This document shows positions 17,370 through 29,197 of a stretch of DNA of 64,000 nucleotides, piece after piece. How positions within the stretch are numbered: position 1 is the stretch's first letter; every line of letters begins with the position of its first letter. This stretch comes from Terribium retamae (GTDB taxonomy: Bacteria > Pseudomonadota > Alphaproteobacteria > Rhizobiales > Rhizobiaceae). Below the pieces are notes generated by a model. It saw only the letters and a list, made by a program, of their open reading frames with translations. It was not told the origin of the DNA and did not search any database. A program made the translations under genes and the position numbers. The DNA is taken from positions 124,001 through 188,000 of the forward strand of contig NZ_JAKREW010000002.1 in the NCBI RefSeq assembly GCF_022347545.1, read 5' to 3'.

Positions 17370-18533
17370 TTGAAAAACCCCGCACCCCGGACCTCGCCTG
17401 TCCCGCCCGTTTCGCCGGTAATGTCCGACCGTGTCAGAATTGCGCGCGTTCTGTGCATCTTTCTCATGATGTTCGTTCACGTGCAGCCAGGCATCGCCGA
17501 GAATGTCTATGATCGGGACACGTCCGCTTTCGATTTCATCTATTTCGTTTTCACACGGATCCTGGGCTTGAGCTCCGTTTCCCTGCTCAGTGTGGTTTCA
17601 GGCTATTTCATTGTCGCCAGTCTGCTCAAGGCCGACCCGTTATCGCTGGCGCGATCCAAGTTCAAGACGCTTGTCGTACCGCTCGTGTCCTGGAACCTGG
17701 TCATGCTGGTGCTGCTTGTTGTGTACGGACTGATGACGGGCAAGTGGCGGGACATGCCGGATCCGACGTTGCTCGGCTGGGCGAACGCCTTCTTCGCCGT
17801 CACCGATTGGCCACTCGACGTGCCCTTGTGGTTCCTGCGTGACCTTTTCGTCTGCTGTCTGCTGTCCCCGCTGCTCTACCAGGCACTGAAACGTTTCGCG
17901 CTACCCACCATGGCGCTGCTGGTCGTCTATACGCTGTTCGGTGACGACCTTTATCTGCTTCAGCGCCCGCAGCTTCTTTTGTTTTTCTCTCTCGGCATGT
18001 GGCTACGCATTGCTGGCACCAGCATGATTACCGTCGATCGCTTGTCGCTGGCATTGACAGTGGGTCTGGTCGCGATGGGCGCTATTTTCATCACCATCCG
18101 TTTCCAGCGTGTCTTGCTTGGCGAGTTGGACGATCAGTTGCGGGTGACGCTCGATACGTTGCTGCGCATCACCATGGCTGGCGGTCTCTGGGTGCTGACC
18201 GGATTGATCCGGCATTCGGGATTTGCGTCGATCTTCATAAGGCTGGAGCCGTACGCCTTCGCCCTGTTCTGCAGCCACGCCATCCTGTTCAATTTTGCCG
18301 GCATCATCTTCCGACGATTCTTCGGCAACTATGGATCGGATTTGTTTCCGATCACTTTCTTCACATTGCCGCTCCTGGCAGTTCTATGCGCGGTGATCGG
18401 TCTGCAGACGATTCGCCGCTCGCCGACGCTGCTCTTCCTGCTCAACGCCGGCCACAGCGTACCGCCATGGCAGAAGACGGAGGCAAAGGAGCAGGACGGA
18501 CAAGAGGATGACCGCCGGCGCGCTCGCGCCTGA
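17370..18533 (+). CDS. exoH: ExoH, succinoglycan succinyltransferase (membrane acyltransferase 3)
   Basis: ExoH attaches succinyl groups to the repeat unit at the inner membrane. The product is an acyltransferase-3 family protein with about ten hydrophobic helices. The catalytic-type histidine lies in RVLCIFLMMFVHVQPG; WPLDVPLWFLRDLFVC is another family hallmark, and LFCSHAILFNFAG lies near the end. TTG at 17370 has GAGGAG 7 nt upstream and gives 387 residues; an ATG at 17421, without a ribosome site, would give 370, nearer the Sinorhizobium length. In that genus exoH lies upstream of exoK, not beyond exoP. Confidence 0.85.
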   Translation: MKNPAPRTSPVPPVSPVMSDRVRIARVLCIFLMMFVHVQPGIAENVYDRDTSAFDFIYFVFTRILGLSSVSLLSVVSGYFIVASLLKADPLSLARSKFKTLVVPLVSWNLVMLVLLVVYGLMTGKWRDMPDPTLLGWANAFFAVTDWPLDVPLWFLRDLFVCCLLSPLLYQALKRFALPTMALLVVYTLFGDDLYLLQRPQLLLFFSLGMWLRIAGTSMITVDRLSLALTVGLVAMGAIFITIRFQRVLLGELDDQLRVTLDTLLRITMAGGLWVLTGLIRHSGFASIFIRLEPYAFALFCSHAILFNFAGIIFRRFFGNYGSDLFPITFFTLPLLAVLCAVIGLQTIRRSPTLLFLLNAGHSVPPWQKTEAKEQDGQEDDRRRARA

Positions 18534-18552
18534 CGGGGGAAGAGCAACGGCT

Positions 18553-18621
18553 CCCGACCTTTCCCAGAGCGTTTCCGTTTTTATGGAAACGCGGAAACGC
18601 TCTAGCTTCAGAAAGGTCGGG
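18553..18621. repeat. Nested palindrome / bidirectional terminator after exoH
   Basis: An outer 11-bp inverted repeat (CCCGACCTTTC at 18553-18563, GAAAGGTCGGG at 18611-18621) encloses an inner 40-bp palindromic element (18565-18604) whose arms read AGAGCGTTTCCG and CGGAAACGCTCT. A close copy of the inner element, about 35 of 40 bases identical, lies inverted at 48185-48224. It sits between convergent exoH and the FAH gene and can terminate both. Confidence 0.75.
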
Positions 18622-18634
18622 ATGATCGTCCGTC

Positions 18635-19480
18635 TTAGACGTCCGCCTTGAACGTCTGGCGTTGGCTGCCGAGCCCCTCGATACCGAGTTCGACAACGTC
18701 GCCGTCCTTGAGATAGCGAGGCGGTTTCATACCCATGCCGACACCGGGAGGCGTACCGGTGGAGATGATGTCGCCCGGCTGCAGGCTCATGAACTGGGAC
18801 AGGTAGGAAACCAGGAAGGCGACACCGTAGACCATCGTCCTGGTCGAGCCATTCTGCATGGTCTCACCGTTCACGGTGAGCCACATCTTGAGATCCTGCG
18901 GATCCTTGATCTCGTCCTTGGTCACCAGCCAAGGTCCGGTCGGACCGAAGGTGTCGCAGCTCTTGCCCTTGGTCCATTGTCCCGACCGCTCGGTCTGGAA
19001 CGCACGCTCCGAAACATCGTGGGCGACGCAGTAGCCGGCAACATAGTCCAAAGCCTCGGCTTCCGAGACATATTTGGCCGTCTTTCCGATGACGACGCCG
19101 AGTTCGACTTCCCAATCGGTCTTCTGCGAGCCGCGGGGGATCAAAACATCGTCATCCGGTCCGACGATGGCCGAAGTTGCCTTCATGAAGACCACCGGCT
19201 CGGGTGGCACCTGCAGGCCGGATTCCGCGGCATGGTCGGCATAATTGAGGCCGATGCAGATGAACTTGCCGGTCCCGGTCACACAGGCCCCCAAACGCGG
19301 CTTGCCGGAAACCGCCGGAAGCGATTTCGGGTCGAGCTTGGCAAGAGTTGCGAGAGACGCCGGATCCAGCGTCTTGCCGCCGATGTCGGCAACATGGCCC
19401 GAGAGGTCGCGGATCGTGCCGTCCGCCTCGACGAGGCCGGGCTTTTCGGCGCCGACGGCGCCATACCGAACAAGTTTCAT
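18635..19480 (-). CDS. Fumarylacetoacetate hydrolase-family protein, likely 2,4-diketo-3-deoxy-L-sugar acid hydrolase
   Basis: A 281-residue FAH-fold enzyme. The metal-binding core is seen in DWEVELGVVIG with Glu, Glu and the upstream Asp, with FICIGLNYADHAAESG, FMKATSAIVGPDD and STGTPPGVGMG. Family members cleave or hydrate 2,4-diketo acids. Its neighbours, an SDR of the 2-keto-3-deoxy-L-fuconate dehydrogenase type and a lactonase, point to cleavage of 2,4-diketo-3-deoxy-L-fuconate or -rhamnonate into pyruvate and L-lactate; automatic annotation often calls such proteins ureidoglycolate lyase. GGAGG is 5 nt before the ATG. It lies downstream of the SDR, 87 bp apart, as an operon. Confidence 0.85.
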   Translation of the reverse strand: MKLVRYGAVGAEKPGLVEADGTIRDLSGHVADIGGKTLDPASLATLAKLDPKSLPAVSGKPRLGACVTGTGKFICIGLNYADHAAESGLQVPPEPVVFMKATSAIVGPDDDVLIPRGSQKTDWEVELGVVIGKTAKYVSEAEALDYVAGYCVAHDVSERAFQTERSGQWTKGKSCDTFGPTGPWLVTKDEIKDPQDLKMWLTVNGETMQNGSTRTMVYGVAFLVSYLSQFMSLQPGDIISTGTPPGVGMGMKPPRYLKDGDVVELGIEGLGSQRQTFKADV

Positions 19481-19504
19481 ACAGTCCTCCAGTTCAATTC
19501 AGGC

Positions 19505-20637
<1,133 letters not shown>

Positions 20638-21471
20638 GTGATCTTCGATACGCATCTGCACCTGATCGACAGGCAGGCATTGCGCTATCCGTGGCTTCAA
20701 AGCGTACCGGCACTCAATCGTGACTTCTCACATCAGGATTATGCCACCGAAGCGCGCAGAGCCGGTATCGACGCCGCCTTCCACATGGAGGTGGATGTCC
20801 ATCCGGATGATATCGAAGCTGAAACCTCGCACACGAAGAAACTGGCGGCTGACGGGGGCAGTTTGCTGAAAGGCGCCATCGCCTCCTGTCGTCCGGAGGA
20901 CAGCGGTTTTCCCGCCTATCTGGACCGCGTCCGTGGCGATCCATTTGTCAAAGGCTTTCGCCGGGTGCTGCATGTCGTGCCGGACGACGTTTCCGAAGGC
21001 GTGCTGTTTCGCGAGAACATCAAGCGAATCGGCAGCATCCTCACCTTCGATCTCTGCGTGTTGCCGCACCAGATCCCCAAGGCGATCGCGCTTGTCGACC
21101 TGGCGCCTGACACGACATTCGTTCTCGACCACTGCGGCGTGCCCGACATCAAGAGCAAGGCCGAACATCCCTGGCGCGACCATATCGTTGAAATCGCGCG
21201 CCGCCCCAACATGGCCGCCAAGATTTCCGGCATCGTCGCTTATGCTGACCCTGCGGACTGGACCGTGGAGACGTTGCGGCCTTATGCAGAACACGTCATC
21301 CAATGCTTCGGCTGGGATCGCGTGGTGTGGGGCAGCGACTGGCCGGTCTGTACGCTGGGCGGCGGGCTCTCGACCTGGGTTGCCGCGACCCAGGCTATGC
21401 TCGCTGGAACCAGCGATGAAGAGCGTACGAAACTGCTGTCGGCCAATGCACGACGGATTTGGAGAATTTAG
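20638..21471 (+). CDS. Amidohydrolase-2 family sugar lactonase (L-fuconolactonase / L-rhamnonolactonase type)
   Basis: A 277-residue TIM-barrel metal hydrolase beginning MIFDTHLHLID, where His-x-His is the first metal motif, with FVLDHCGVPDIK in the middle and VVWGSDWPVC near the end, where Asp is the catalytic base. Members open L-fucono- or L-rhamnono-lactone to the free acid, which fits the divergent SDR and FAH genes. GTG at 20638 is supported by GGGGAGG 6 nt upstream. The dehydratase and first dehydrogenase of such a pathway are not in the window. Confidence 0.82.
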   Translation: MIFDTHLHLIDRQALRYPWLQSVPALNRDFSHQDYATEARRAGIDAAFHMEVDVHPDDIEAETSHTKKLAADGGSLLKGAIASCRPEDSGFPAYLDRVRGDPFVKGFRRVLHVVPDDVSEGVLFRENIKRIGSILTFDLCVLPHQIPKAIALVDLAPDTTFVLDHCGVPDIKSKAEHPWRDHIVEIARRPNMAAKISGIVAYADPADWTVETLRPYAEHVIQCFGWDRVVWGSDWPVCTLGGGLSTWVAATQAMLAGTSDEERTKLLSANARRIWRI

Positions 21472-21594
21472 GTTTCGCGCCCCTCCACCACGGTGTCACC
21501 TACCGCTCGCGAAAACGTGACCCCCGTCCAAGGCGGTTGACCAGCATACTGAAGAAATAGGCAAAAAGTGTTCCTCGCGCCGCAGGAGGGTAAT

Positions 21595-22392
21595 GTGGGC
21601 CGCGCAGTGATCTTTGTTCTCTCGTTCCTTTGCCTTCTGCCTGCGGCTTTTGCCCAGGGTCCCAGTCGCTGCCTGGCGATCGCCGAAGGCCTGCCGAATG
21701 TCGTCTACATCAGTGCCGTGCCCGCGCAGGCCGCAGCAGCGCACGGCGATGTGACCATCACCTATGCCGGCCATTCGACCTATCTCATCGAAAGCCCCGC
21801 CGGCGTGCGTATCGCCACCGACTACAGCGGCGTCTATGGCCATGACCCACAGCCCGACGTGGTGACCATGAACAAGGCCCATCGCACGCACTTCACCGAT
21901 ACGCCGGACAGCGGCATCGCTCATGTCCTGCGTGGCTGGAACCCTTCAGGGGGCCCGGCGAAGTATGCCTTGGCGGTCGATGACGTCTATATCCGCAACG
22001 TACCGACCGACATCAGAAGTTGGGGCGGTGAACTCGAACGCGACGGCAACTCGATCTTCATCTTCGAGACGGCGGGGCTCTGCATCGGCCATCTTGGCCA
22101 TCTTCACACACGCCTGAACGATGCTCAGTACGGTGCCGTAGGCCGTCTGGACGTGGTGATGGTGCCGATCGACGGCGGCCTGACACTGTCTTTGCCGGTC
22201 CTCAGCGAGATCATCACGAGGCTGCGCTCTTCCATTGTCCTGCCGATGCATCGGCAGTCCACACCGATCGACGAATTTACCAACATGATGCGAGACAGAT
22301 TCGCGATCGAGGCGAGGAACGGCCGTTCGTTGACCCTGTCCCAGAAGACCTTGCCCCGCCAGCCGACCATCATCATTCTGGATGGAGTTTGA
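21595..22392 (+). CDS. Secreted metallo-beta-lactamase-fold hydrolase (UlaG-like)
   Basis: A 265-residue protein with a clear signal peptide (VIFVLSFLCLLPAAFAQ) and a metallo-beta-lactamase-like domain: ITYAGHSTYLIESPAGVRIATDY, then CIGHLGHLHTRLND, VVMVPIDGG and IVLPMH. It resembles COG2220-type hydrolases, but the standard HxHxDH motif is not obvious, so its metal site may differ. GTG at 21595 has AGGAGG 5 nt upstream and leads straight into the signal. The gene converges on atpC across a shared terminator. Substrate unknown. Confidence 0.7.
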   Translation: MGRAVIFVLSFLCLLPAAFAQGPSRCLAIAEGLPNVVYISAVPAQAAAAHGDVTITYAGHSTYLIESPAGVRIATDYSGVYGHDPQPDVVTMNKAHRTHFTDTPDSGIAHVLRGWNPSGGPAKYALAVDDVYIRNVPTDIRSWGGELERDGNSIFIFETAGLCIGHLGHLHTRLNDAQYGAVGRLDVVMVPIDGGLTLSLPVLSEIITRLRSSIVLPMHRQSTPIDEFTNMMRDRFAIEARNGRSLTLSQKTLPRQPTIIILDGV

Positions 22393-22425
22393 TCGCAAAG
22401 CAGCGAACTCCAGCGTGCGCAAATA

Positions 22426-22451
22426 AAAAGCGGAGCAAATGCCCCGCTTTT
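22426..22451. terminator. Terminator shared by the hydrolase gene and atpC
   Basis: AAAAGCGG and CCGCTTTT form an 8-bp stem around a 10-nt loop between the convergent genes; A and T runs on both sides allow termination in either direction. It marks the end of the ATP synthase operon. Confidence 0.7.
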
Positions 22452-22473
22452 CCAAACTCAGTTGACTGCGAAC

Positions 22474-22881
22474 CTATGCCGGCAGGATCGCGCCTTCCAG
22501 CGTGGTGAGCTGGTGCAGGAACTGCTCGGCCTTGGTACGGGACGCATCGTCCTTGGCATCGGCGATGTCCTCGCGCGCTTCCTGAATGCGGCGGGCAATC
22601 TCGGCGCGATCGATGTCTTCGACAGCAACTGCAGATTCCGCCAGCAGTGTGCAGCCCGACGGCAGGATGTCGGCGAAACCACCGAACACCACGAAGCGCT
22701 GGATGTTGCCCGAAGCCGGCTTCACCGTAACGACACCCGGCTTGATGGTGGTCATCACCGGAGCATGCTCGGCCATGACCGTCATCTCGCCTTCCGCGCC
22801 CGGAATGACGACAGACTCAACCTCTTCCGAGACAAGCAGGCGCTCGGGCGAGACCAGTTCGAATTTGAAAGCTTTAGCCAT
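22474..22881 (-). CDS. atpC: ATP synthase F1 epsilon subunit
   Basis: Epsilon subunit of the central stalk of F1, coupling rotation and inhibiting hydrolysis. The 135 residues show the usual beta-sandwich (FELVSPERLLVSEEVESVVIPGAEGEMTV read in pieces) and a C-terminal helical hairpin. ATG at 22881 is used; no Shine-Dalgarno is apparent because the upstream 100 bp consist of the repeat described next. It is the last gene of the operon. Confidence 0.95.
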   Translation of the reverse strand: MAKAFKFELVSPERLLVSEEVESVVIPGAEGEMTVMAEHAPVMTTIKPGVVTVKPASGNIQRFVVFGGFADILPSGCTLLAESAVAVEDIDRAEIARRIQEAREDIADAKDDASRTKAEQFLHQLTTLEGAILPA

Positions 22882-22889
22882 GTTCAATC

Positions 22890-22980
22890 AGCGAATAGCG
22901 AATAGCGAAATAGCGAATAGAAACTCGCGATCTGCCGCACATTCGATCCCCTATTCGCTACTCCCTATTCGCTAGTCGCT
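22890..22980. repeat. Inverted minisatellite between atpD and atpC
   Basis: Four iterations of a GCGAATA-type unit (22890-22920) are followed, 30 bp on, by a reversed block of CTATTCGCTA units (22951-22980). TAGCGAATAG (22911-22920) pairs perfectly with CTATTCGCTA (22951-22960), and the match continues imperfectly over about 24 bp. The atpD-atpC mRNA would form a long hairpin just ahead of the atpC start. The element fills nearly the whole gap. Confidence 0.85.
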
Positions 22981-22985
22981 TTACT

Positions 22986-24668
<1,683 letters not shown>

Positions 24669-24674
24669 TCACGC

Positions 24675-25556
24675 TTAGAGCGCCTCGGCGCCCGAAATGA
24701 TCTCGATCAGTTCCTTGGTGATCTGCGCCTGGCGCTGGCGGTTGTAGGTGATCGACAATCTGTTGATCATGTCGCCCGCATTGCGCGTCGCATTGTCCAT
24801 CGCACTCATCTTGGCGCCCATCTCGCCGGCTGCGTTTTCCAGCAACGCGCGGAAGATCTGCACTGCGATGTTGCGCGGGATGAGGTCGGAGAGGATTTCG
24901 CCCGGCTCCGGTTCGTATTCATAGACGGCGGCGCCGTTGCTGGCTTCGCCCGCCCCTTCCACCGCAGCGGCAGGAATGATCTGTTGTGCTGTGGGGATCT
25001 GGCTGATCACGGATTTGAAGTTCGAATAGAACAGCGTGCAGACATCGAACTGACCATCGTTGAAGAGGCCGATCACCTTCTTGGCGATGGCGTCCGCGTT
25101 GACGAAGCTCAGCGTGCGTACTTCGCGCAGATCGACACGGTCGATGATCAGCGAAGCGTAGTCACGACGCAGGATGTCGTAGCCTTTCTTGCCAACGCAG
25201 ATGATCTTCACCTGCTTGCCGGCGGAGAGGAGCTTGCGGATATGGTCACGGGCCAGGCGCGCGATCTGCGAGTTGAAGCCGCCGCACAAGCCGCGTTCGG
25301 CGGTGCAGACGACGAGCAAATGCACGTCGTCCTTGCCGGTGCCTGTCATCAGCGCCGGGGCGTCACCGCCGCCACCGACGGCCTGGGTGATGTTGGCCAG
25401 CACCGCGCCCATCCGCTCGGAATAGGGACGTGCCGCTTCCGCAGCCTCCTGGGCACGACGCAGCTTCGCCGCGGCGACCATCTGCATCGCCTTGGTGATC
25501 TTCTGCGTCGCCTTGACCGAGGCGATGCGGTTACGAAGGTCTTTTAGTGAAGGCAT
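24675..25556 (-). CDS. atpG: ATP synthase F1 gamma subunit
   Basis: Rotor shaft of F1. The 293-residue protein begins with the family block [30 protein letters not shown] (here in parts) and closes with the C-terminal helix [19 protein letters not shown] that fits into the alpha3-beta3 ring. The central Rossmann-like part includes [20 protein letters not shown] roughly 20-residue insertion rich in Gly and Ala (about 190-215) is seen in alphaproteobacterial gamma subunits. It lies 31 bp after atpA. Confidence 0.97.
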   Translation of the reverse strand: MPSLKDLRNRIASVKATQKITKAMQMVAAAKLRRAQEAAEAARPYSERMGAVLANITQAVGGGGDAPALMTGTGKDDVHLLVVCTAERGLCGGFNSQIARLARDHIRKLLSAGKQVKIICVGKKGYDILRRDYASLIIDRVDLREVRTLSFVNADAIAKKVIGLFNDGQFDVCTLFYSNFKSVISQIPTAQQIIPAAAVEGAGEASNGAAVYEYEPEPGEILSDLIPRNIAVQIFRALLENAAGEMGAKMSAMDNATRNAGDMINRLSITYNRQRQAQITKELIEIISGAEAL

Positions 25557-25587
25557 GCTTCAAACCCGGTCCCGTCTTCCGCGCTCT

Positions 25588-27117
25588 TTAAGCGAAGGTC
25601 TTGGCGAAGTTGTCGATCTCGGCCTTGAGCTTGCCGCGCAGATCGTCCGACAGCGCCTTCTCCTTGCGGATCGCATCGAGAACCGCCTTGCCGGCGTTGC
25701 GCATATGCGAGAGCAGACCCTGCTCGAACTTGCCGACCTGGTTCAGCGCCAGCTTGTCGAGATAGCCGTTCACGCCGGCGAAGATCACAGCAACCTGCTC
25801 TTCCGTCTTCAGCGGCGAGAACTGCGGCTGCTTCAGGAGTTCGGTCAGGCGCGAACCACGATTCAGCAGGCGCTGCGTGGCGGCGTCGAGGTCAGAACCG
25901 AACTGTGCGAAGGCCGCCATTTCACGGTACTGCGCGAGTTCGCCCTTGATCGAGCCTGCGACCTGCTTCATCGCCTTGATCTGAGCCGAGGAGCCGACAC
26001 GCGACACCGACAGACCGACGTTCACGGCCGGACGGATACCTTGGAAGAACAGATTGGTTTCCAGGAAGATCTGGCCGTCGGTGATCGAGATCACGTTGGT
26101 CGGGATATAGGCCGAAACGTCGTTAGCCTGCGTTTCGATGACCGGCAGCGCCGTCAGCGAGCCGTTGCCGTTGTCGTCGTTGAGCTTCGCAGCGCGCTCG
26201 AGCAGACGGGAGTGCAGGTAGAAGACGTCGCCCGGATAAGCTTCACGGCCCGGCGGGCGGCGCAGCAACAGCGACATCTGACGATAGGCGACGGCCTGCT
26301 TGGACAGATCATCGTAGGAGATGAGGGCGTGCTTGCCGTTGTCGCGGAAGTATTCGCCCATGGTGCAGCCGGTGAACGGCGCGAGGAACTGCATCGGCGC
26401 CGGATCCGAAGCGGTGGCGGCGATGATAATGGAGTAGTCGAGCGCGCCGCGCTCTTCCAGGACCTTCACGAACTGCGCGACGGTCGAACGCTTCTGGCCG
26501 ACAGCGACGTAGACGCAGAACAGCTTTTCCGAATCCGGACCGGTTTCGTGGACCGACTTCTGGTTCAGCATGGTGTCCAGAATGATGGCGGTCTTGCCGG
26601 TCTGACGGTCACCGATGACCAGCTCGCGCTGGCCGCGGCCAACCGGGATCAGGGCATCGATGGCCTTGAGGCCGGTCGACATCGGCTCGTGCACCGACTT
26701 GCGGGGAATGATACCAGGGGCCTTCACGTCGACGCGGCGACGCTCGGTGGCCTTGATCGGGCCCTTGCCGTCGATCGGGTTGCCGAGCGCGTCGACGACG
26801 CGGCCGAGCAGGCCCGGACCGACGGGAACGTCCACGATGGCGCCGGTACGCTTAACGGTGTCGCCTTCCTTGATGTCGCGGTCGGCACCGAAGATAACGA
26901 CGCCGACATTGTCGGCTTCGAGGTTCAGCGCCATGCCGCGGATGCCGCCGGGGAACTCCACCATCTCACCGGCCTGGACATTGTCGAGACCGTAGACGCG
27001 GGCGATACCGTCACCCACCGACAAGACCTGACCAACTTCGGAGACTTCGGCTTCCTTGCCGAAATTCTTGATCTGGTCTTTCAAAATTGCGGAGATTTCC
27101 GCGGCGCGGATGTCCAT
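25588..27117 (-). CDS. atpA: ATP synthase F1 alpha subunit
   Basis: Non-catalytic nucleotide-binding subunit, 509 residues, the usual length. Walker A is GDRQTGKT at 169-176; [42 protein letters not shown] and the C-terminal helical domain are in place. The start ATG overlaps the atpH stop by one base (TGATG), so the two are translationally coupled; AGAGG lies upstream. Confidence 0.98.
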   Translation of the reverse strand: MDIRAAEISAILKDQIKNFGKEAEVSEVGQVLSVGDGIARVYGLDNVQAGEMVEFPGGIRGMALNLEADNVGVVIFGADRDIKEGDTVKRTGAIVDVPVGPGLLGRVVDALGNPIDGKGPIKATERRRVDVKAPGIIPRKSVHEPMSTGLKAIDALIPVGRGQRELVIGDRQTGKTAIILDTMLNQKSVHETGPDSEKLFCVYVAVGQKRSTVAQFVKVLEERGALDYSIIIAATASDPAPMQFLAPFTGCTMGEYFRDNGKHALISYDDLSKQAVAYRQMSLLLRRPPGREAYPGDVFYLHSRLLERAAKLNDDNGNGSLTALPVIETQANDVSAYIPTNVISITDGQIFLETNLFFQGIRPAVNVGLSVSRVGSSAQIKAMKQVAGSIKGELAQYREMAAFAQFGSDLDAATQRLLNRGSRLTELLKQPQFSPLKTEEQVAVIFAGVNGYLDKLALNQVGKFEQGLLSHMRNAGKAVLDAIRKEKALSDDLRGKLKAEIDNFAKTFA

Positions 27118-27677
27118 CAGCCGACCTCTTTCAGTGCAAGCTTGAGCGAATTGAGTTTGGTTTTAAGCGACGTGTCGATCTGGCGCGAACCCATCTTCAC
27201 GATCATGCCGCCGAGCAGCGAAGGATCAACCGTGACGGTGATCGCAACGTCCTTGCCGGCGACGGCTTTCAGTGCGGTCTTCAGTTCCGCTTCCTGAGCC
27301 GAAGTCAGCGCGTGCGCCGACGTGACCTCGGCAGCGGTCTCGCCGCGATGCTCGGCGGCGATACGGCGGAATGCCTTGATCATGCCAGGCACCGCGAACA
27401 AGCGGCGATTGCCGGCCACTACGCGCAGGAAGTTCCCGGCGAGGCCGCTGATCTTGGCCTTGTCGACGATGGCGGAAATGGCGCGGACCTGCTCCTCGGT
27501 GGAAAACACCGGGCTCTCGATCAGGCGCTTCAGATCGGCGCTGTTGGCGAGCAGAGCTTCGAAGCTGCTGAGATCAGCTTCGACCTTGGCGACGGATTTC
27601 GCCTCGAGCGCCAGCTCGAAAAGCGACGACGCATAGCGTTCTGCGACAGCGGAGATTGGCGAGGACGTTTGGGCCAC
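27117..27677 (-). CDS. atpH: ATP synthase F1 delta subunit
   Basis: Delta subunit linking F1 to the peripheral stalk. The GTG start at 27677 gives 186 residues, the standard size in this order; further upstream the frame is basic and unlike the family. Visible blocks: [49 protein letters not shown] and [20 protein letters not shown]. First gene of the atpH-A-G-D-C operon; the 246 bp upstream should hold the promoter. F0 genes are elsewhere, as usual in alphaproteobacteria. Confidence 0.95.
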   Translation of the reverse strand: MAQTSSPISAVAERYASSLFELALEAKSVAKVEADLSSFEALLANSADLKRLIESPVFSTEEQVRAISAIVDKAKISGLAGNFLRVVAGNRRLFAVPGMIKAFRRIAAEHRGETAAEVTSAHALTSAQEAELKTALKAVAGKDVAITVTVDPSLLGGMIVKMGSRQIDTSLKTKLNSLKLALKEVG

Positions 27678-27923
27678 GGACCGTCTTTTCTCTTGTCTGA
27701 GAGGCCGCAGATCCTTGGCGCGAGCGAAAACTCTGGCTAAATCTTTGACCTTACTGCATTTTTTCAAGCCAAGGGACGCGGCTTCCGCTGTCCCCCGGTC
27801 GAAAGTCGGTTGCCGTCTAGCACAGGCTTTTCAGGACCGCAATGCGTCCACGGACATGCATTCAAGGCACTTTTGTCGCATCCGGCGGTCGAGTTCAATG
27901 CTTGGCTGCCGATTCAGTGCGAT

Positions 27924-28319
27924 TCAGGCCAAAAAGCCGAAGGCAAAGGCGAGCGGCAGTGCTGCAAGCACGAATTCCACCACGACGGCAACCCAATTGT
28001 ACGGCGTGTTGGCACCATCGGACATCATGGCAAGGATTCGTCCGAAGGCAGTAAACAGCCAGGAGAAGCCGAGCGCCATATAAAGCAATGGCTGGGCCAG
28101 CAGGATCGCGCAGAGACCGATCCCGAGATAGAAGCCAGCCATCCGGGCCCGCGCCTCGGCGATTGCCTCCGGTTTTTCCGGCTTGGGCTGCAGGCGCAGC
28201 AGCTTGAAGCAAAGCCCCGGCGCGAAGAACAAAGCCAGCCCGAGCAGCAGCGTAACCGCTGCGCTCGACCAGGCGAGCCACTCACCCTGGGTGGTCGGCC
28301 AAGGAAATGCGAATTCCAT
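27924..28319 (-). CDS. Four-helix membrane protein, DUF4345-like
   Basis: A 131-residue integral membrane protein with four hydrophobic helices. The stretch RMAGFYLGIGLCAILL, followed by FSWLFTAFGRILAMMSDG and a late Glu in VVVEFVLAALPLAFA, fits the DUF4345 pattern, whose function is unknown. ATG at 28319 has AGGGGA 5 nt upstream. It stands alone, transcribed away from the epimerase gene, and precedes the ATP synthase operon without close linkage. Confidence 0.65.
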   Translation of the reverse strand: MEFAFPWPTTQGEWLAWSSAAVTLLLGLALFFAPGLCFKLLRLQPKPEKPEAIAEARARMAGFYLGIGLCAILLAQPLLYMALGFSWLFTAFGRILAMMSDGANTPYNWVAVVVEFVLAALPLAFAFGFLA

Positions 28320-28421
28320 TTTGGTCCCCTCGAAACGAGACCGCATTGAAGATCATCATTTCGGGAAGTCAAGCACGCAGGCAGCGCGCGGACGTTCTCA
28401 CACTTCCCACCATTTGACCTC

Positions 28422-28453
28422 ATATCAAAGCACTGATATCAGAGCTTTGATAT
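28422..28453. promoter_or_regulatory. Inverted repeat upstream of the epimerase-cupin-marR operon
   Basis: ATATCAAAGC (28422-28431) and GCTTTGATAT (28444-28453) are perfect 10-bp arms around 12 bp that contain a further TGATATCA palindrome. It ends 15 nt before the epimerase start and is a good candidate operator for the MarR protein of the same operon. Confidence 0.65.
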
Positions 28454-28468
28454 CTGAAAGGTGTTCGC

Positions 28469-29197
28469 ATGCGTCATAAGATTTTTCTTGCCGGAGCCAC
28501 CGGAGCGGTTGGGCGGCTTCTCGTACCGATGCTTGTCGAGAAAGGTCATTCGGTATGGGGCACCACTCGCTCGGCCTCGAAGGCTGTGGATTTGGAAGCG
28601 GCAGGTGCGCGGGCCGTGGTTGTCGATGTGTTTGATGCCGAGGCGCTGGCGGCAGCCATGATTGAAGCGAGGCCGGAGATCGTCATCCACCAGTTGACCG
28701 ATCTGCCGAAAGATCTCGATCCGACCTGGATGGGCGAGGCGGTGGGGCGCAACGCCCGCATCCGCGACGAAGGCACCCGCAACTTGGTGGAGGCGGCGAA
28801 GCGGGCCGGTGCCAAGCGGTTGATCGCGCAGAGCATCGCCTGGGCCTATGCACCCGGCCCGCTGCCGTATGGCGAACACGATCCGTTGGATACCGGCGCG
28901 GCAGAACCTCGCTCCATCAGTGTCAACGGCGTCATTGCACTCGAACGTCAGGTTGTCGGGGCACCAATGGAGGCCGTCATCCTGCGCTACGGCCAGTTCT
29001 ACGGTCCGGGGACCGGGTTTGGCGCGCCGAAACCCGGCGCCTCCGTGCATGTCGAAGCGGCCGCCTATGCGGCTCTGCTTGCCGTCGAGCGCGGCGGCGG
29101 AACCTACAATATCGCGGAACCGAATGGCCAGGTTTCCATCGAAAAAGCCATCGAGGAACTCGGTTGGGACGCCGATTTCAGGAGAACCATCGCATGA
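28469..29197 (+). CDS. NAD(P)-dependent epimerase/dehydratase-family protein
   Basis: A 242-residue atypical SDR: nucleotide-binding GATGAVGRLL at residues 9-18, RSASKAVDLEAAGARAVVVDV, then VIHQLTDLPKDLD, RLIAQSIAWAYAPG and AVILRYGQFYGPGTGFG. The usual Tyr-x3-Lys is not evident, so it may bind nucleotide without being a typical epimerase. The start has AAAGGTG upstream. Its stop overlaps the cupin start by 4 bp (ATGA), and the three genes epimerase-cupin-marR form one unit. Confidence 0.78.
   Translation: MRHKIFLAGATGAVGRLLVPMLVEKGHSVWGTTRSASKAVDLEAAGARAVVVDVFDAEALAAAMIEARPEIVIHQLTDLPKDLDPTWMGEAVGRNARIRDEGTRNLVEAAKRAGAKRLIAQSIAWAYAPGPLPYGEHDPLDTGAAEPRSISVNGVIALERQVVGAPMEAVILRYGQFYGPGTGFGAPKPGASVHVEAAAYAALLAVERGGGTYNIAEPNGQVSIEKAIEELGWDADFRRTIA

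Noticed and set aside
22890..22980. CRISPR array
   Set aside because: Units are about 7-10 bp, contiguous and in both orientations, with no spacers and no cas genes.
27739..27767. Promoter of the atp operon, TTGAAA-N17-AGATTT on the minus strand
   Set aside because: The -10 hexamer matches the consensus poorly; another start site is just as likely.
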